DNA of 64,000 nt from Cordia subcordata (lineage: Eukaryota > Streptophyta > Magnoliopsida > Boraginales > Cordiaceae): the NCBI GenBank assembly GCA_028554755.1, contig JAPTOF010000001.1, forward strand, positions 31,577,501 through 31,641,500, given 5' to 3'. Each line of letters begins with the position of its first letter. Position 1 is the stretch's first letter. Below the pieces are notes generated by a model. It saw only the letters and a program-made list of their open reading frames with translations, ran no database searches and was not told the origin of the DNA. Positions 22,611 through 32,846 of this stretch are shown piece after piece. Position numbers and translations under genes: made by a program.

Positions 22611-24314
22611 AAAAAAGGGTGAAGAGAAATCTTGTTTAAGAAAATGCAAATATTTTAGATCCTATTCTTGTTTGGTCTATATAAATTTTATTTTTTAATC
22701 TTTAATTTTTTTAAATTTTTAATTTTTTTTAATTTTTTAGTTTTAAAATTTTACCTTTAATATCTAATTTTTATTTTTATTTCCTTTTCATTCACAACAA
22801 ATTGCTATCTGATCGTTTCCCTTAATTCTTTAGAACAATATTTTTTATCAGCTCATAAAAAGTGTTTTCAAAGGTTGGTGAAGGGAGTATTTGTTTAGCT
22901 CTAGCTCTGTTTGGCTTAATTATATTTTAGCTTATTAACTTTTTCAGGTTAGAATTTCATGAATGATTGTGATAATATTATATGCATGTAAATGGTTAAT
23001 ATTTATCTATATGCATGTAAATGGTTAATATTTATCTGTCATGTTACTATGAGAACGTAATTAGTATGAGTTTATCTTTTGACTGATTTGGATTGATTTT
23101 CTTTTCATACTTTCTACAATAGGTACTTAAATAAATTTTAAAAATAGTTTAATTTCAATTTTCTTCAACAATAAAATATTTAAGGTTTCCTGTACTTTTT
23201 TCACTTAAAAAATAAACAATCTAGACCAGCTAGTACTCTATTCAACATAAACTATTTACTATTTAACGTTACATTTTACTATTAAGCTAATTGCTCTGGG
23301 CATAATATGCAAGTTTTTAAAAATACAATATGATGCATGTTTGTGAGAGAAAAAGGAAAACATGATAATATGATAATATATTTATAGTTGTACCTCAATT
23401 GAGATTCTCTTTTACAAAAGTCATACGACATACATAATATACATTATAATATCCTTTTGTCGTATTTTTTTGTATGTACAAAGTACTTGTACATATATAA
23501 TATTATATTTATAGTTGCACCTCAATTGACCTTTATCTATACTATATATAAAAGTTATATTTTTTTTTTAGCATTATGAGAATATCATGTTAGTGCCTTT
23601 GTGAGAGTGTCATGTTAGTGCTTACATGGCGTGATTAATTTTTATTTGCTATTTTATTTTTTTATTATTTATTATCTTTATAAATATATATTATTAGCTT
23701 CAATTGAAATAATAAATAGTTAATCAATTAATCCTTAAGATAAAATTTATTTGCGAAAACTTCAATGGGTTTATTTCATATGTATTAGGTATATATATTA
23801 TTAGTATATATATGCATTTAATTTCTAATCAATTAAATTTTTAAAAAATATTCATTTTTGAGTTTCAAGTAAATTTAATGTTACTATTAAAAAATAATTT
23901 TTTGAGTATTATGCGAGTGTCATGTTAGTAATTACATGATAGTAGTTATTTTATTACTAATTTATACAATAAATTTTTATTTGTTTTACGTTTATTATTT
24001 TTATTTTTATGAAAATCATTAAATTATTAATTTCAATTGACAAATTAAATAATCAATCAAATAATGCTTAAAATATAATTTTTAAATTTTAAGAAATTAT
24101 CTTATTATCTATTGTAGATAAATATTCTTAGTTTTAATTTAAAAAATAAAAACTTTCACTTATAAATTTTTGAAAAATTTTTGAACAAAAATTTATAAGT
24201 CAAGAAAACCAGAAAGTCCTAAAATTTCCCAATCCAGCAAATCCTCTCACACATTGCCTTTTTGTCTCAAACCCTAATTGCTCTTTCTTAATCTCTTTCT
24301 TTCGCTCACACACA

Positions 24315-24320
24315 TATAAA
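24315..24320 (+). promoter_or_regulatory. Possible TATA box of the CACTA transposase gene
   Basis: TATAAA lies after a pyrimidine-rich tract and about 300 bases before the first transposase-like codons. B has a weaker ACATAAAAAA here. It is only positional evidence. Confidence 0.3.
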
Positions 24321-24619
24321 AACTCCTCCTCTGAAAGTAATCTTCATCAGTTTCATCTCAATTTTAATTCATTCATAAGTTCTTTTCGTGAAATACAATA
24401 TTCACTTCGGGGGGATATCGAGAAGCATTTTTCCATTCATTGGGAAATCATTCAGATGCGATTGATTTTTCGGCTTTGATCTTTGAGATTGGTTCTTTGA
24501 GTTTTGAAGGCATCAACTTATATTGGAGGTGAGGATTTTTAATGTCTAACCATTCTAAGTTCCTAGAACTGATCAAGCAAATTAAGTAACATGAGTTTCA
24601 AAGGACAAAGAAAACAAAA

Positions 24620-26231
24620 ATGCCAAAAGTGAAATATGTCTTGTCACGAAATGAAAAGAAGGCAGTATGTATTTGGGTAAGGGATCTAAAGCTTCTAGAT
24701 GGCTATGCATCAAATATTGCCAAAAGTGTCAATATAAATGATATGACATTCCATGGGTTAAAAACATATGATTTTCATGTATTTATAGAAAGGTTGTTAC
24801 CGATTGCTGTGATTCGCTGCCACAACCTATACAGGAAGTAATAACTGAGCTTAGTATATTCTTTCATGATTTGTGTGCAACATCCTTAAAGATAGACCAT
24901 GTTGAGAAGATGAAGGTGAACTTCGTAGAAATCCTTTGCAAACTTGAGAAATTCTTTCCACCAGGATTCTTCGGCTCAATGGAACATCTACCAATTCATT
25001 TGCCTTATGAAGCAAACGTGGGTGGTCTGGTATAGTACTATTGGACGTTTGTGTTTGAGAGTAATTCTCTATCCAAAAATTACATTTTATTGCTTATTAA
25101 ATTAAGTGGTTATCTTTTAAGATGAAATGTTTGTATAGGTGTATAGGGAATTTAAAGGAAAAAGTTAGGAACAAGGCTTTTGTGGAAGGATCCATTATAG
25201 AGGCATACTTAATTGAAGAGACATCTCAATTTTGTTTGAAATATTTTGAGTCTTGTGTGATTACAAGGAAAAAATCAAGTTCCAAGGAATGATGATGGTG
25301 GAGAAGTGAAAAGGAACAGGAGACTCTCAATTTTCACATACCCAGGGCACCAACTCGGACAAGGGATTTCTCAGTATTTGACTGATGAAGAGTTTAATGC
25401 TGCCTAGTTACACATTCTTCATAATTGTAATGAAGAATTAGTTCAGCAATATATAGTGTAAGAAAATTCAAATCTTACTTTGTTTCTTTGTTTTGAAGCA
25501 TAAATAATATTTAAGTTAAACATACTATCTTTTGTGCTTTTTATGAACATAGAGATTTTGACAATGAGATACGTTATACGAATCATACTTTTGGTGATGA
25601 TCGTCTTGCAAAGTTGCGTGAAAAGAATTTGGTTCGATGGTGTCGTACCAAGGTGTTAGATAGGAACATAGGCATTAATCCGCAGTTGAAGGAGTTGATC
25701 CTTGGACCAGGTAGAGTTGTTACTAGCTATCAAGGATATTTTGTGAGTGATTACAAGTTCCACACTGAGGAAAAAAGGATATGATATGAAAACAAAAACT
25801 ATGGTGTATGTGTACGAGGGAGTTGCTATGATGACTGCGAGTATGACTGTTATGGTGTAATTGAGGAGATCAGTTAGTTGCAGTATACTGATTTCAATTT
25901 AGTTACTTTATTTAAATGTAGATGGTTCGATTACAAAAAGGGGACGGTAATTCACCCCAAATATGGCATTGTAGATATAAATCACCAATCTAGGATTAGT
26001 GCTTACGAGCCATTTATATTAGCATCTCAAGCCCGACAAGTGTATTACACTTCTTATCTTATTGGGAGAGAGAATTGGTGGGTAGTTTACAAGATTAGAG
26101 CACGAAGAATGTTTCCTACAGTTGTGTATCTTGGTTTGGATGACAATGAAAACAACATTGTTGATGGCATTTATCAAGAAGATGAGGTGTTCGAGCCAAT
26201 TCACATTGATATTAACACGATTTGGTGTTGA
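24620..26231 (+). pseudogene. CACTA TNP2-type transposase, C-terminal remnant
   Basis: The segment LKTYDFHVFIERLLPIAV begins the DUF4218 region of plant CACTA transposases; ITELSIFFHDLC-like, LPIHLPYEANVGG-like and KGKVRNKAFVEGSIIEAYLI segments follow with shifts and an apparent intron. Then come GPGRVVTSYQGYFVSDYKFH and, in 25,878-26,231, WFDYKKGTVIHPKYGIVDIN with ARQVYYTSYLIG and WWVVYKIRAR, the DUF4216 region. An acidic tail follows to about 26,466. The upstream catalytic core (Transposase_21) is not visible. Several stops show it is dead. Copy B has lost all of it. Confidence 0.85.
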
Positions 26232-26560
26232 TATTCTTTATGATGGAGAAGAAGAGGTTGAAGAAATTGAGACAAGTGCACAGTTGGCCTAAAAGCAATG
26301 TTCTTCAAAAAAAAGAAGGGTTGTAAATGAAGATAAAGGACTTGAAGAAGAGGATGATAGAGAAGATGAAGAGGTTGAAGAAGATGATTACGATGATGAA
26401 GGTGACTCTAGTGAAGATTCTAAGCAAGAAGACTTTGACAAGGATAGGGATTGTGACATCAACTAAGTTTGATATCATTTGTAATATATAATTATTAATA
26501 ATGAACTCTTTGTGATGCTTAATCTCATCCTTTTCACGTTATCTTATAATCTTTTTACTT

Positions 26561-26718
26561 TTTTTTTTTTGGCTCAGTAAGTAAGGATTTCATTCATATC
26601 AACAAAATTTTTGAACTTTCAGTAGAAAACGTGGTGATTTATATTCCAAACTCTAAGATTAGCTAAGTTCAGAAGTGATTTTTTTTTTTTCTCACCATAT
26701 ACACTTTCACATCAATTT
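26561..26718 (-). mobile_element. Small retroposon with 34-bp target-site duplication
   Basis: A segment of 158 bases begins with a poly(T) run (a poly(A) tail on the minus strand) followed by GGCTCAGTAAG. It is flanked by direct repeats of 34 bases (26,527-26,560 and 26,719-26,752; two mismatches). Poly(A) plus a long TSD is the mark of target-primed reverse transcription, so this is a 5'-truncated LINE or a SINE. It sits inside the CACTA element downstream of the transposase. Confidence 0.75.
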
Positions 26719-27173
26719 ATCCTTTTCACGTTATGTTATAATCTTCTTACTTATATTTAAATGCTATGTTGAAATCTTGTCTTTTATATTTACATGCATT
26801 GCCTGTGCTTGTTTAATAATATCTAGATGCTATGTGGTAAAGGAAAAAGAGCCTTGTCAAAATCTTCGGCATCTAGGCTGAGTTCACATGGTGGGCTAGT
26901 TCAAACACGTCACATGATGTTAGAGAGCAGACACCTACTTCTTTGTCTACTGGAAGGGGTGGATCATTTGTTCCCTCGACATGAGAATCACTTTTATCGG
27001 CTCGTGCAGACAGTACTCTCCCACATACCTCGTTATTTTCTGCCCCTTTATAAGATAAATATTATAATCACATATATTTTTACATGTGTGTCTTTTGTTG
27101 AAGATAAATATTAATTTTTGTATATTTTGGTAACATGTGCATATGTGTGCATTTTTTTAATCAGAGCATAACA

Positions 27174-28757
27174 GTAGCTCTCATGACAATGGTGATATAT
27201 CAAGAAAGGTGACCAATGTAGAAGGTCGAGGTGCTACTTTTCCTCCACCTCCAAATCCTGAGAGCTGACAAGAATTATATATTAGAAATGGAAAGTATGT
27301 GTCATAAAACATAAATTGATTATTGTTACAAGTTAATAAAGTTATTACTTGTAATACTTTATAATCTATTTTCATTATAGAATTCAACCTTACGGACGGG
27401 GATAATGGGTTAGATGTGCGTCACACATGATTAAGAGCCAATTTAAGGGTCCTTGGGTGTCATGGCTAAAGGTTCCTGAAGCTTATAAACAACTTATGTG
27501 GAAAGGTTTTCTGGTAATGTTAACTATAAATATTATTTATATGTTCATGTTTAATTACAATTTAGTTAATAATTTTTTTCATGTATATTTCTAAATGTTC
27601 TTGGCTTGTAACGTAAATAGCAATATTATAAATTTTCAACACTTGAGGAAGAGAATGCTACATATAACATTTGGCAACGAAGTTGCAGCAATAGTTGAAA
27701 AACTTGTTGTTCGATGCTAGAGATCATGCAATAATACAATCTAAACAAGTTGAACCTCAAGCTGCTTTGGAAGGACTTTCTACCAAATTGGATTGAACAA
27801 AAGGATTGGGAAGAGCTTGTGGGCTTTTGGAAGAGTGTCGATTGGATGAAACGACATAAGGCGGGTAAACAAAATCGGGCAAAAGGAGCAATAGGTGGAT
27901 CATATTGCTTGCACATTGGTGGCTCTATATATTTTGATGAATAGGGGCAACGAGAGGTTTGTGTTCGTGTGCATATAAAGTATATAAATCTTTATTGTTG
28001 TATTCTCATGTTTTTAATATTTATTATATAGATGGAAAATAATCCAGATGTCGTGCCAATAGATGTGTTTGAGCAGACACATAAGAGAAATAAAGGAGAT
28101 GGCGATTGGGTTAATCCTAAAGTAAAAAGAGTCTCGGTAATTGTATCTGGCTTGTCACTTCATTAAGTTCACATTTTATTTTTATCATTTCAGTTAATTG
28201 TTTATAACTAAACTATGTTTTTGGACTCATTATATGCAGGAACGCTATAATGAGCTTCCTTCACAGAAGATACAAGAATGTGATGAGAGTAAAGAAAGTA
28301 GCATCAACCAGTCAGATAAGTACTTTGATCTTGAACTTTTTTATGATACAATTAGGGATGCGAAGAGGGTACTACATTTGGCTTGCCCATTAGTAACTTC
28401 AAAAGGATCATTCATCCCAAACGATGTGGTTCATCATCTTCTTCCATAGGTTGCATTTCTTTGCTCCCCTAAGTACAATTGGATGCTCGCCTTTCTGAAT
28501 AACAAGAGAAGTATGAAGCTAAGATCTCTGAATTGATATCCTCCTAGCAACAAATGGGAGAAGATATGGAGTGACAAATGCGCGAAGAAATGGAGCAACA
28601 AATGCAAGAAAAAATTGAACTTACAATGCAAAGAAATTGAGTTGGAGCAAAATTCCAACGTCAACAGGCTACTATGATGGAACCAATGAGATTGATGTTG
28701 CAGTCAGCCGAATTGACAACTCAATTGCCGTCTTCAGACCCACCCCTTTCTAAAAAG
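27174..28757 (+). pseudogene. CACTA TNPA-like (Transposase_24) gene, copy A
   Basis: Exon-like pieces with GT/AG borders can be followed: about 27,174-27,291, 27,381-27,511, 27,620-27,955, 28,031-28,137 and 28,240-28,757. They encode QFKGPWVSWLKVPEAYKQ, WEELVGFWKSVDWMKRHKAG, KQNRAKGAIGGSYCLH and DVFEQTHKRNKGDGDWVNPK, which fit the plant Ptta/En/Spm transposase domain (PF03004), then a Gln/Glu-rich coiled-coil C-terminus. In-frame stops occur in several exons. TNPA-type proteins bind the subterminal repeats. The B copy is 60,177-61,777. Confidence 0.8.
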
Positions 28758-29039
28758 TGATTGTGTTAGTGAACAAAATATGTTGTTATGTTAGTGACCA
28801 GAATACTTTGTTATGCGTGGATGAAAATAGTACTTAGTTTGGCATATTGTTTCGTGTATATTTTAAAGTTTTAAAGTGACACATTATTGTATGGTTTATG
28901 TGGGAAAATTTGGATTGCAAGATGTGTTTAAATGCATTTGGTTTATTGTATTACAAATTTGTGATGATGCATGAGTATATATATAAAATGTTAGCAGGTT
29001 TGTGTGTAAACTAAACTGGAGGAGGTATTACACTTGTTT

Positions 29040-29465
29040 AATAGAATTAACGACAGATTCCTAATCAGTTGCTAAAACTATGGACGTTGGAATTACCGAT
29101 CGACGCGTTTAGTCACTAAATTTACCAACTGATAATTTCATTGGTAAATTTACCAACCGCTTATTCAATCGTTAAATTAACCGACCAAATAGGCGGTTGG
29201 TAAATTTACTGACTTACCGTTGGTTGGTAAATCTACCAACCGTTTTATCGGTAGATAAATTACCGATCGATATTTCGTTTGCCAAATAACGGTCACTAAT
29301 TTAGCGACCGATTTTAACTTTGCTAAGACAAGGTATTTAGCGACCAAAAATAGGTCTTTATTGACCGATACTTCGGTTGCGCTAATTTTAATTTAACGAC
29401 TTGGTCGATAAATCGGTCACTAATTGTTTTTAACGACCGATTTCATGGCGGTCGCTAAAATCTAA
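29040..29465. repeat. CACTA subterminal repeats, right end
   Basis: Repeats of ACCGAYYRR and GGTWAATTTACCRACC with TAGCGACCGA, dense up to the right TIR. They are more diverged than the left array and include a variant in which GGTAAATTTACC replaces GGTCGCTAAATT. Confidence 0.8.
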
Positions 29466-29481
29466 TTTTCTAGTAGTGTTC

Positions 29482-30490
29482 CCTGAAATGGTAGGAAAAC
29501 ATGAAAACACTAAAAAATGTAGATAATTGATAATATATCTGAATAACCAAATAATTATAGCGTGCAATCACAATTGAATTTTCAATATAAACTTCGAACA
29601 ACAAAAATAAAGTTTTTATCAAAAAGAAAAAGAAACACTAAAAGTTGAATTGGCATTCTTTCTAATTTTTTGAACGTGTTTCAAAGTTTAATCATATACT
29701 AACAATGGAAGGTATGCAATTTACCTTGAAAATGTTTATCATCAAAGAATGCAATGAAAATATTATATATATAAAACTAATGAAGAAGGGATAAATTAAA
29801 TTAATGAAGTACATAATAGTCTTAGAAAACTCATCACAAATATATCTGAAACAAACTTGTAGATAGTAGGAAGGGGCAAATTTTACCATACACTCGCCTA
29901 ACACTGTACACCTTTTTTATTTGAGCTACATGCGCAGAAAAAAAGAAAAAAGAACATAGCAAAGATCAGACTTCCTCTCTCCTCTCCTTTCTCTCTTCAT
30001 CGATCTTCTCCCTTCTCTCTTCTCTTTCCTTTCCCTTCTCTCTCCTTCTCTCTCCTTTTCCTTCTTTCTCTTCTGACAAGCCTTAAACCTAACAGTGTTG
30101 TTGAGCGATTCATCGCAGAGGTCTTCATCATCGTTGCCCAAGATCTTAACATCGCTGAAGAAGAGGCGGCAATTGTTGATCTGATGAAGGAAGTGACCAA
30201 TTTTTTATTTTTTGCTTGATGTCAACTGTGTGTTGTGCATGTGTTTTGTTATGTTTTCTTCCTAGAAATGGGATGGGAATTGCTGGACTTTTTCTTTTTT
30301 GCTTCTCAAGGAGGTGGTTGTTGTAGTGGTGGTGGTGGTGGTGGTAATTAGTGAGAACTAGTGTGTGCAGGAATGTGTGTTCAACAGAGAGAGGAGGGTT
30401 AATTTTTTCTTATTGTTCTGGTGCTGTGATCTGCTTTCTCTCCCTGAGGTTGAAGGAAAAAAGGTTGTGAACATTTTGATTAAAGTTGTC
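29482..30490. other. CACTA-flanking interval with a conserved short frame
   Basis: The first half is AT-rich. From 29,970 to 30,075 there is a CT-rich tract like a plant 5' leader, then a plus-strand frame (about 30,075-30,219) reading VVERFIAEVFIIVAQDLNIA and EEEAAIVDLMKEVTNF. In B the same frame is open with few changes, two of them silent. A GGT microsatellite (about 30,329-30,346) follows. I do not recognise the peptide. It may be a captured first-exon fragment. The minus-strand Arg/Lys-rich frames over the CT tract are compositional. Confidence 0.4.
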
Positions 30491-31021
30491 AACAAATTGC
30501 TTATAGGTGTAGTTGTGTTATTTACAGTTGTGAACATATGATATAAAAATTATAAACATGTAAAATTTGTGAACATCTACAATAAAAATTGTTAACATGT
30601 GAAAATTGCACATTGACTACTGTAGCATGTGAACAGTGCACGCTGAAAGGTGTATGATGGTAAGGTGGTACATGATACTTGATATGCATGATGTAAAGAC
30701 TCGAGGGAAGGTAACATGATACACTTCTTTTCTATATTAAATATATTTTTCTTTTTCTTATTTTTCTATTCAGATGATAACAATAATTTAAATGATTAGT
30801 TTGTTATGGAAATCACTATATCATTACCTCCTCTTATCATAGTTCAGTTAATTATTATTTGTTTAATTATCCAAGATATCTGACATATGGCATTTTTTGT
30901 ATTTTTTTATTATGTTTCCTTTCCTTTTTCGTTATTATAATTTGCATCAAATAATAACAATAATAATTTGATATTTTTTTCTTTAATAAAAGTAATGCTG
31001 ACAGGTAACTTATATGTTTTC

Positions 31022-31300
31022 TTTTTTTTTTTTTTTGGTAAAAGGGGATGGCACCCCTGTAATTTTATTTCAAAATCAAAAATAAATCAAACAGTAGAGG
31101 GAGGGCATAGACCTTACACCTTGTTCTATTCCTAGGCATGTATGGTTGATAGACTAATCATATTACAAGTCGAAAATGCAAGTATGCAAATGCTAAATAA
31201 ATGAATAAAATAGTACTAAGTACCCTAACAAAACACATTCAAAAAATAAACAAAAAAGTACTTGCTACCCTTACAAGAAAACCTAATATCTAATGCTAGG
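31022..31300 (-). mobile_element. LINE 3' end with poly(A), minus strand
   Basis: A run of 15 T (31,022-31,036) is followed by GGTAAAAGGGGATGGCACCC and ACAGTAGAGGGAGGGC. Read on the minus strand this is a plant LINE 3' untranslated region ending in poly(A). No coding part is visible, so the insertion was strongly 5'-truncated; the left limit of about 31,300 is a guess. Confidence 0.5.
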
Positions 31301-32451
31301 AATATTTAACTTCTCACACCTTAATAGATCACATCCATCAGTGAATATGATAAGTATCCATTTTCAGCTTTTTTGTTCTCTGGATCTATGCTTATGGTAT
31401 CTCTAATCATGTTAACTTAGTCAAGTTGGAGACCTCACATTTACATTATGTAGATGAATTTTGTAAAAGTATTGTATTTGCTCGAGTAAATAGCTCATCG
31501 TAAATGAGGGCACAAATGGTTTTGTGATGTTATATTTCTTTATGTTTTGAGAGTGGTAATTGCTGAAATAAATAAAGAAGGGAACCTGTAATATTTGGGC
31601 TGAATTTAACTGAGTAAAAATCTTAAGCTATCCACATGAAATAGACCCCTCACTGTCGTTATTAAAAAGAGACCTAATAGTAATAAATTGATAATTTAAT
31701 TATAGAGAAATAATTGTGCTGTTCATCATTATGGATTTGGAGATGGATAGCTAAGATTAAGACATATTTTGGGCGTAGTTCTGACTATCTATTCAAACAT
31801 TTAAGTAGATTTTGATGTTGAAAAGTTATAGTAGAATATTTGAAGTTCCACTAAAATCATTAAGTTAACCATGTGTTTGAAACAAATGAATTTTCAAATT
31901 TTAGCCAATTTTTCGTTTAAGAGGTGAAATTTATAATTTAACGAAAGACTAATCCACAAAAAACTTTTACAAATACAAAAATATTCATATAATTATTTAA
32001 ATAACATACTTTTATGTTTAAGCTACAACCTTCATTTTTTGCTATTGCCTTGTAAACTCAACTATTACTTGTTTGAGGATCTTTTTTATTGGTAGTTTTC
32101 TTATAAAATTATTTTTATTCCTTTGTTTTATGAAAATTATAATAACAAATCAAAATAACAAAAGATATTATAACAAAGAGCCATTTAAATAAAATATACA
32201 TATTAATTCCAATTCTACATGTGTCCCAAACGTAGATTTAATTTATAAATGACAGAATTGACTCGAAATTATTCTATAAATCCAAACAAAAAAAATTTAT
32301 TTAAAAATACAGATCCTCATTTATAAATGATATCAACTCCATACCACGTGTTCCAAAACACTGTTCATCTAGTCACAAAATCCTAAAAAATGACCAGATT
32401 TCTGAAGTAAAAGATCCATATTAATGCACAACATGACACCGGTTGAAGAGG
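31301..32451. other. AT-rich region upstream of the dioxygenase gene
   Basis: No coding frame, RNA gene or element end can be supported. It forms the distal upstream region of the gene at 32,620. Copy B has lost it. Confidence 0.5.
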
Positions 32452-32523
32452 GTGTTTGGCTTTGCTTATTTAATTGCTTATAAGTACGTGCTTATAAGCA
32501 CCAAACTTGCAAAGCCAAACATC
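32452..32523. repeat. Short foldback in the dioxygenase promoter
   Basis: TGTTTGGCTTTGC near the left is inverted as GCAAAGCCAAACA at the right, with GCTTATAAG and CTTATAAGC nested inside. It lies about 100 bases before the start codon. It may be a very small MITE or a functional promoter palindrome; a clean TSD is not seen. The TATAAG inside it could serve as a TATA element. Confidence 0.55.
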
Positions 32524-32619
32524 TTCGAAGTGAGGACAAAGATGCAAAAGACGTGTGCGATTCTGGTGTTTCCATAACTACAGCCTATCTTCATCCTTCT
32601 GTAATAGTACACTCCTGCT

Positions 32620-32846
32620 ATGTCGCACAATACCAAGCGTGTTAAAGAGCTATCTGAATTGCCTGGTCTCAGTACCATTCCTAAAACCTATGCTTATTTC
32701 AACTCTCCCAATGAATCCGGAGCTTCCAACCCCGAAGATTCACTTCCTGTCGTCGATTTTTCCTTACTCACCTCTAACAATCCTGATCAACGGTCCAAAG
32801 TGATTCAGGTCCTGCACCAACCTTGATTGAATGGGGCTTCTTCATG
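32620..32846 (+). CDS. Dioxygenase exon 1 (frameshifted at its end)
   Basis: Starts MSHNTKRVKELSELPG and includes LPVVDFSLL, the usual start of the DIOX_N domain. After KVIQVLHQP the frame meets TGA at 32,824; one base later the expected IEWGFFM is read, followed by the donor ATG|GTATGTG. The expected residues are thus present but one base out of frame. A possible earlier donor, CAG|GTCCTG at 32,808/32,809, is in phase 0 and would skip the fault. Confidence 0.85.

Larger units (their letters stand above)
22274..29478 (+). mobile_element. CACTA (En/Spm) transposon, copy A
   Basis: The ends are CACTACTAGAAAATTTT and, inverted, TTTTCTAGTAGTG, flanked by the 3-bp duplication TTC (22,271-22,273; 29,479-29,481). 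Both ends carry dense subterminal repeats. Inside, in order, are remains of a TNP2-type transposase (DUF4218 and DUF4216 regions) and of a TNPA/Transposase_24-type protein. All are broken by stops, so this 7.2-kb copy is not autonomous, although its ends may still be recognised. It carries a small retroposon insertion at 26,561-26,718. Copy B (57,911-62,541) is an internally deleted version of the same insertion. Confidence 0.93.

Noticed and set aside
23536..24120. Helitron-like 5' end TCTATACTATATATAAAAG inside the CACTA element
   Set aside because: The start resembles the true Helitron at 37,145, but no CTAG end with a hairpin follows, so a Helitron cannot be supported.
29926..30200. Arg/Lys-rich minus-strand frames (also at 63,030-63,309)
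   Set aside because: They are the complement of a CT-rich tract. Composition explains them, and the plus-strand frame shows the more gene-like pattern.
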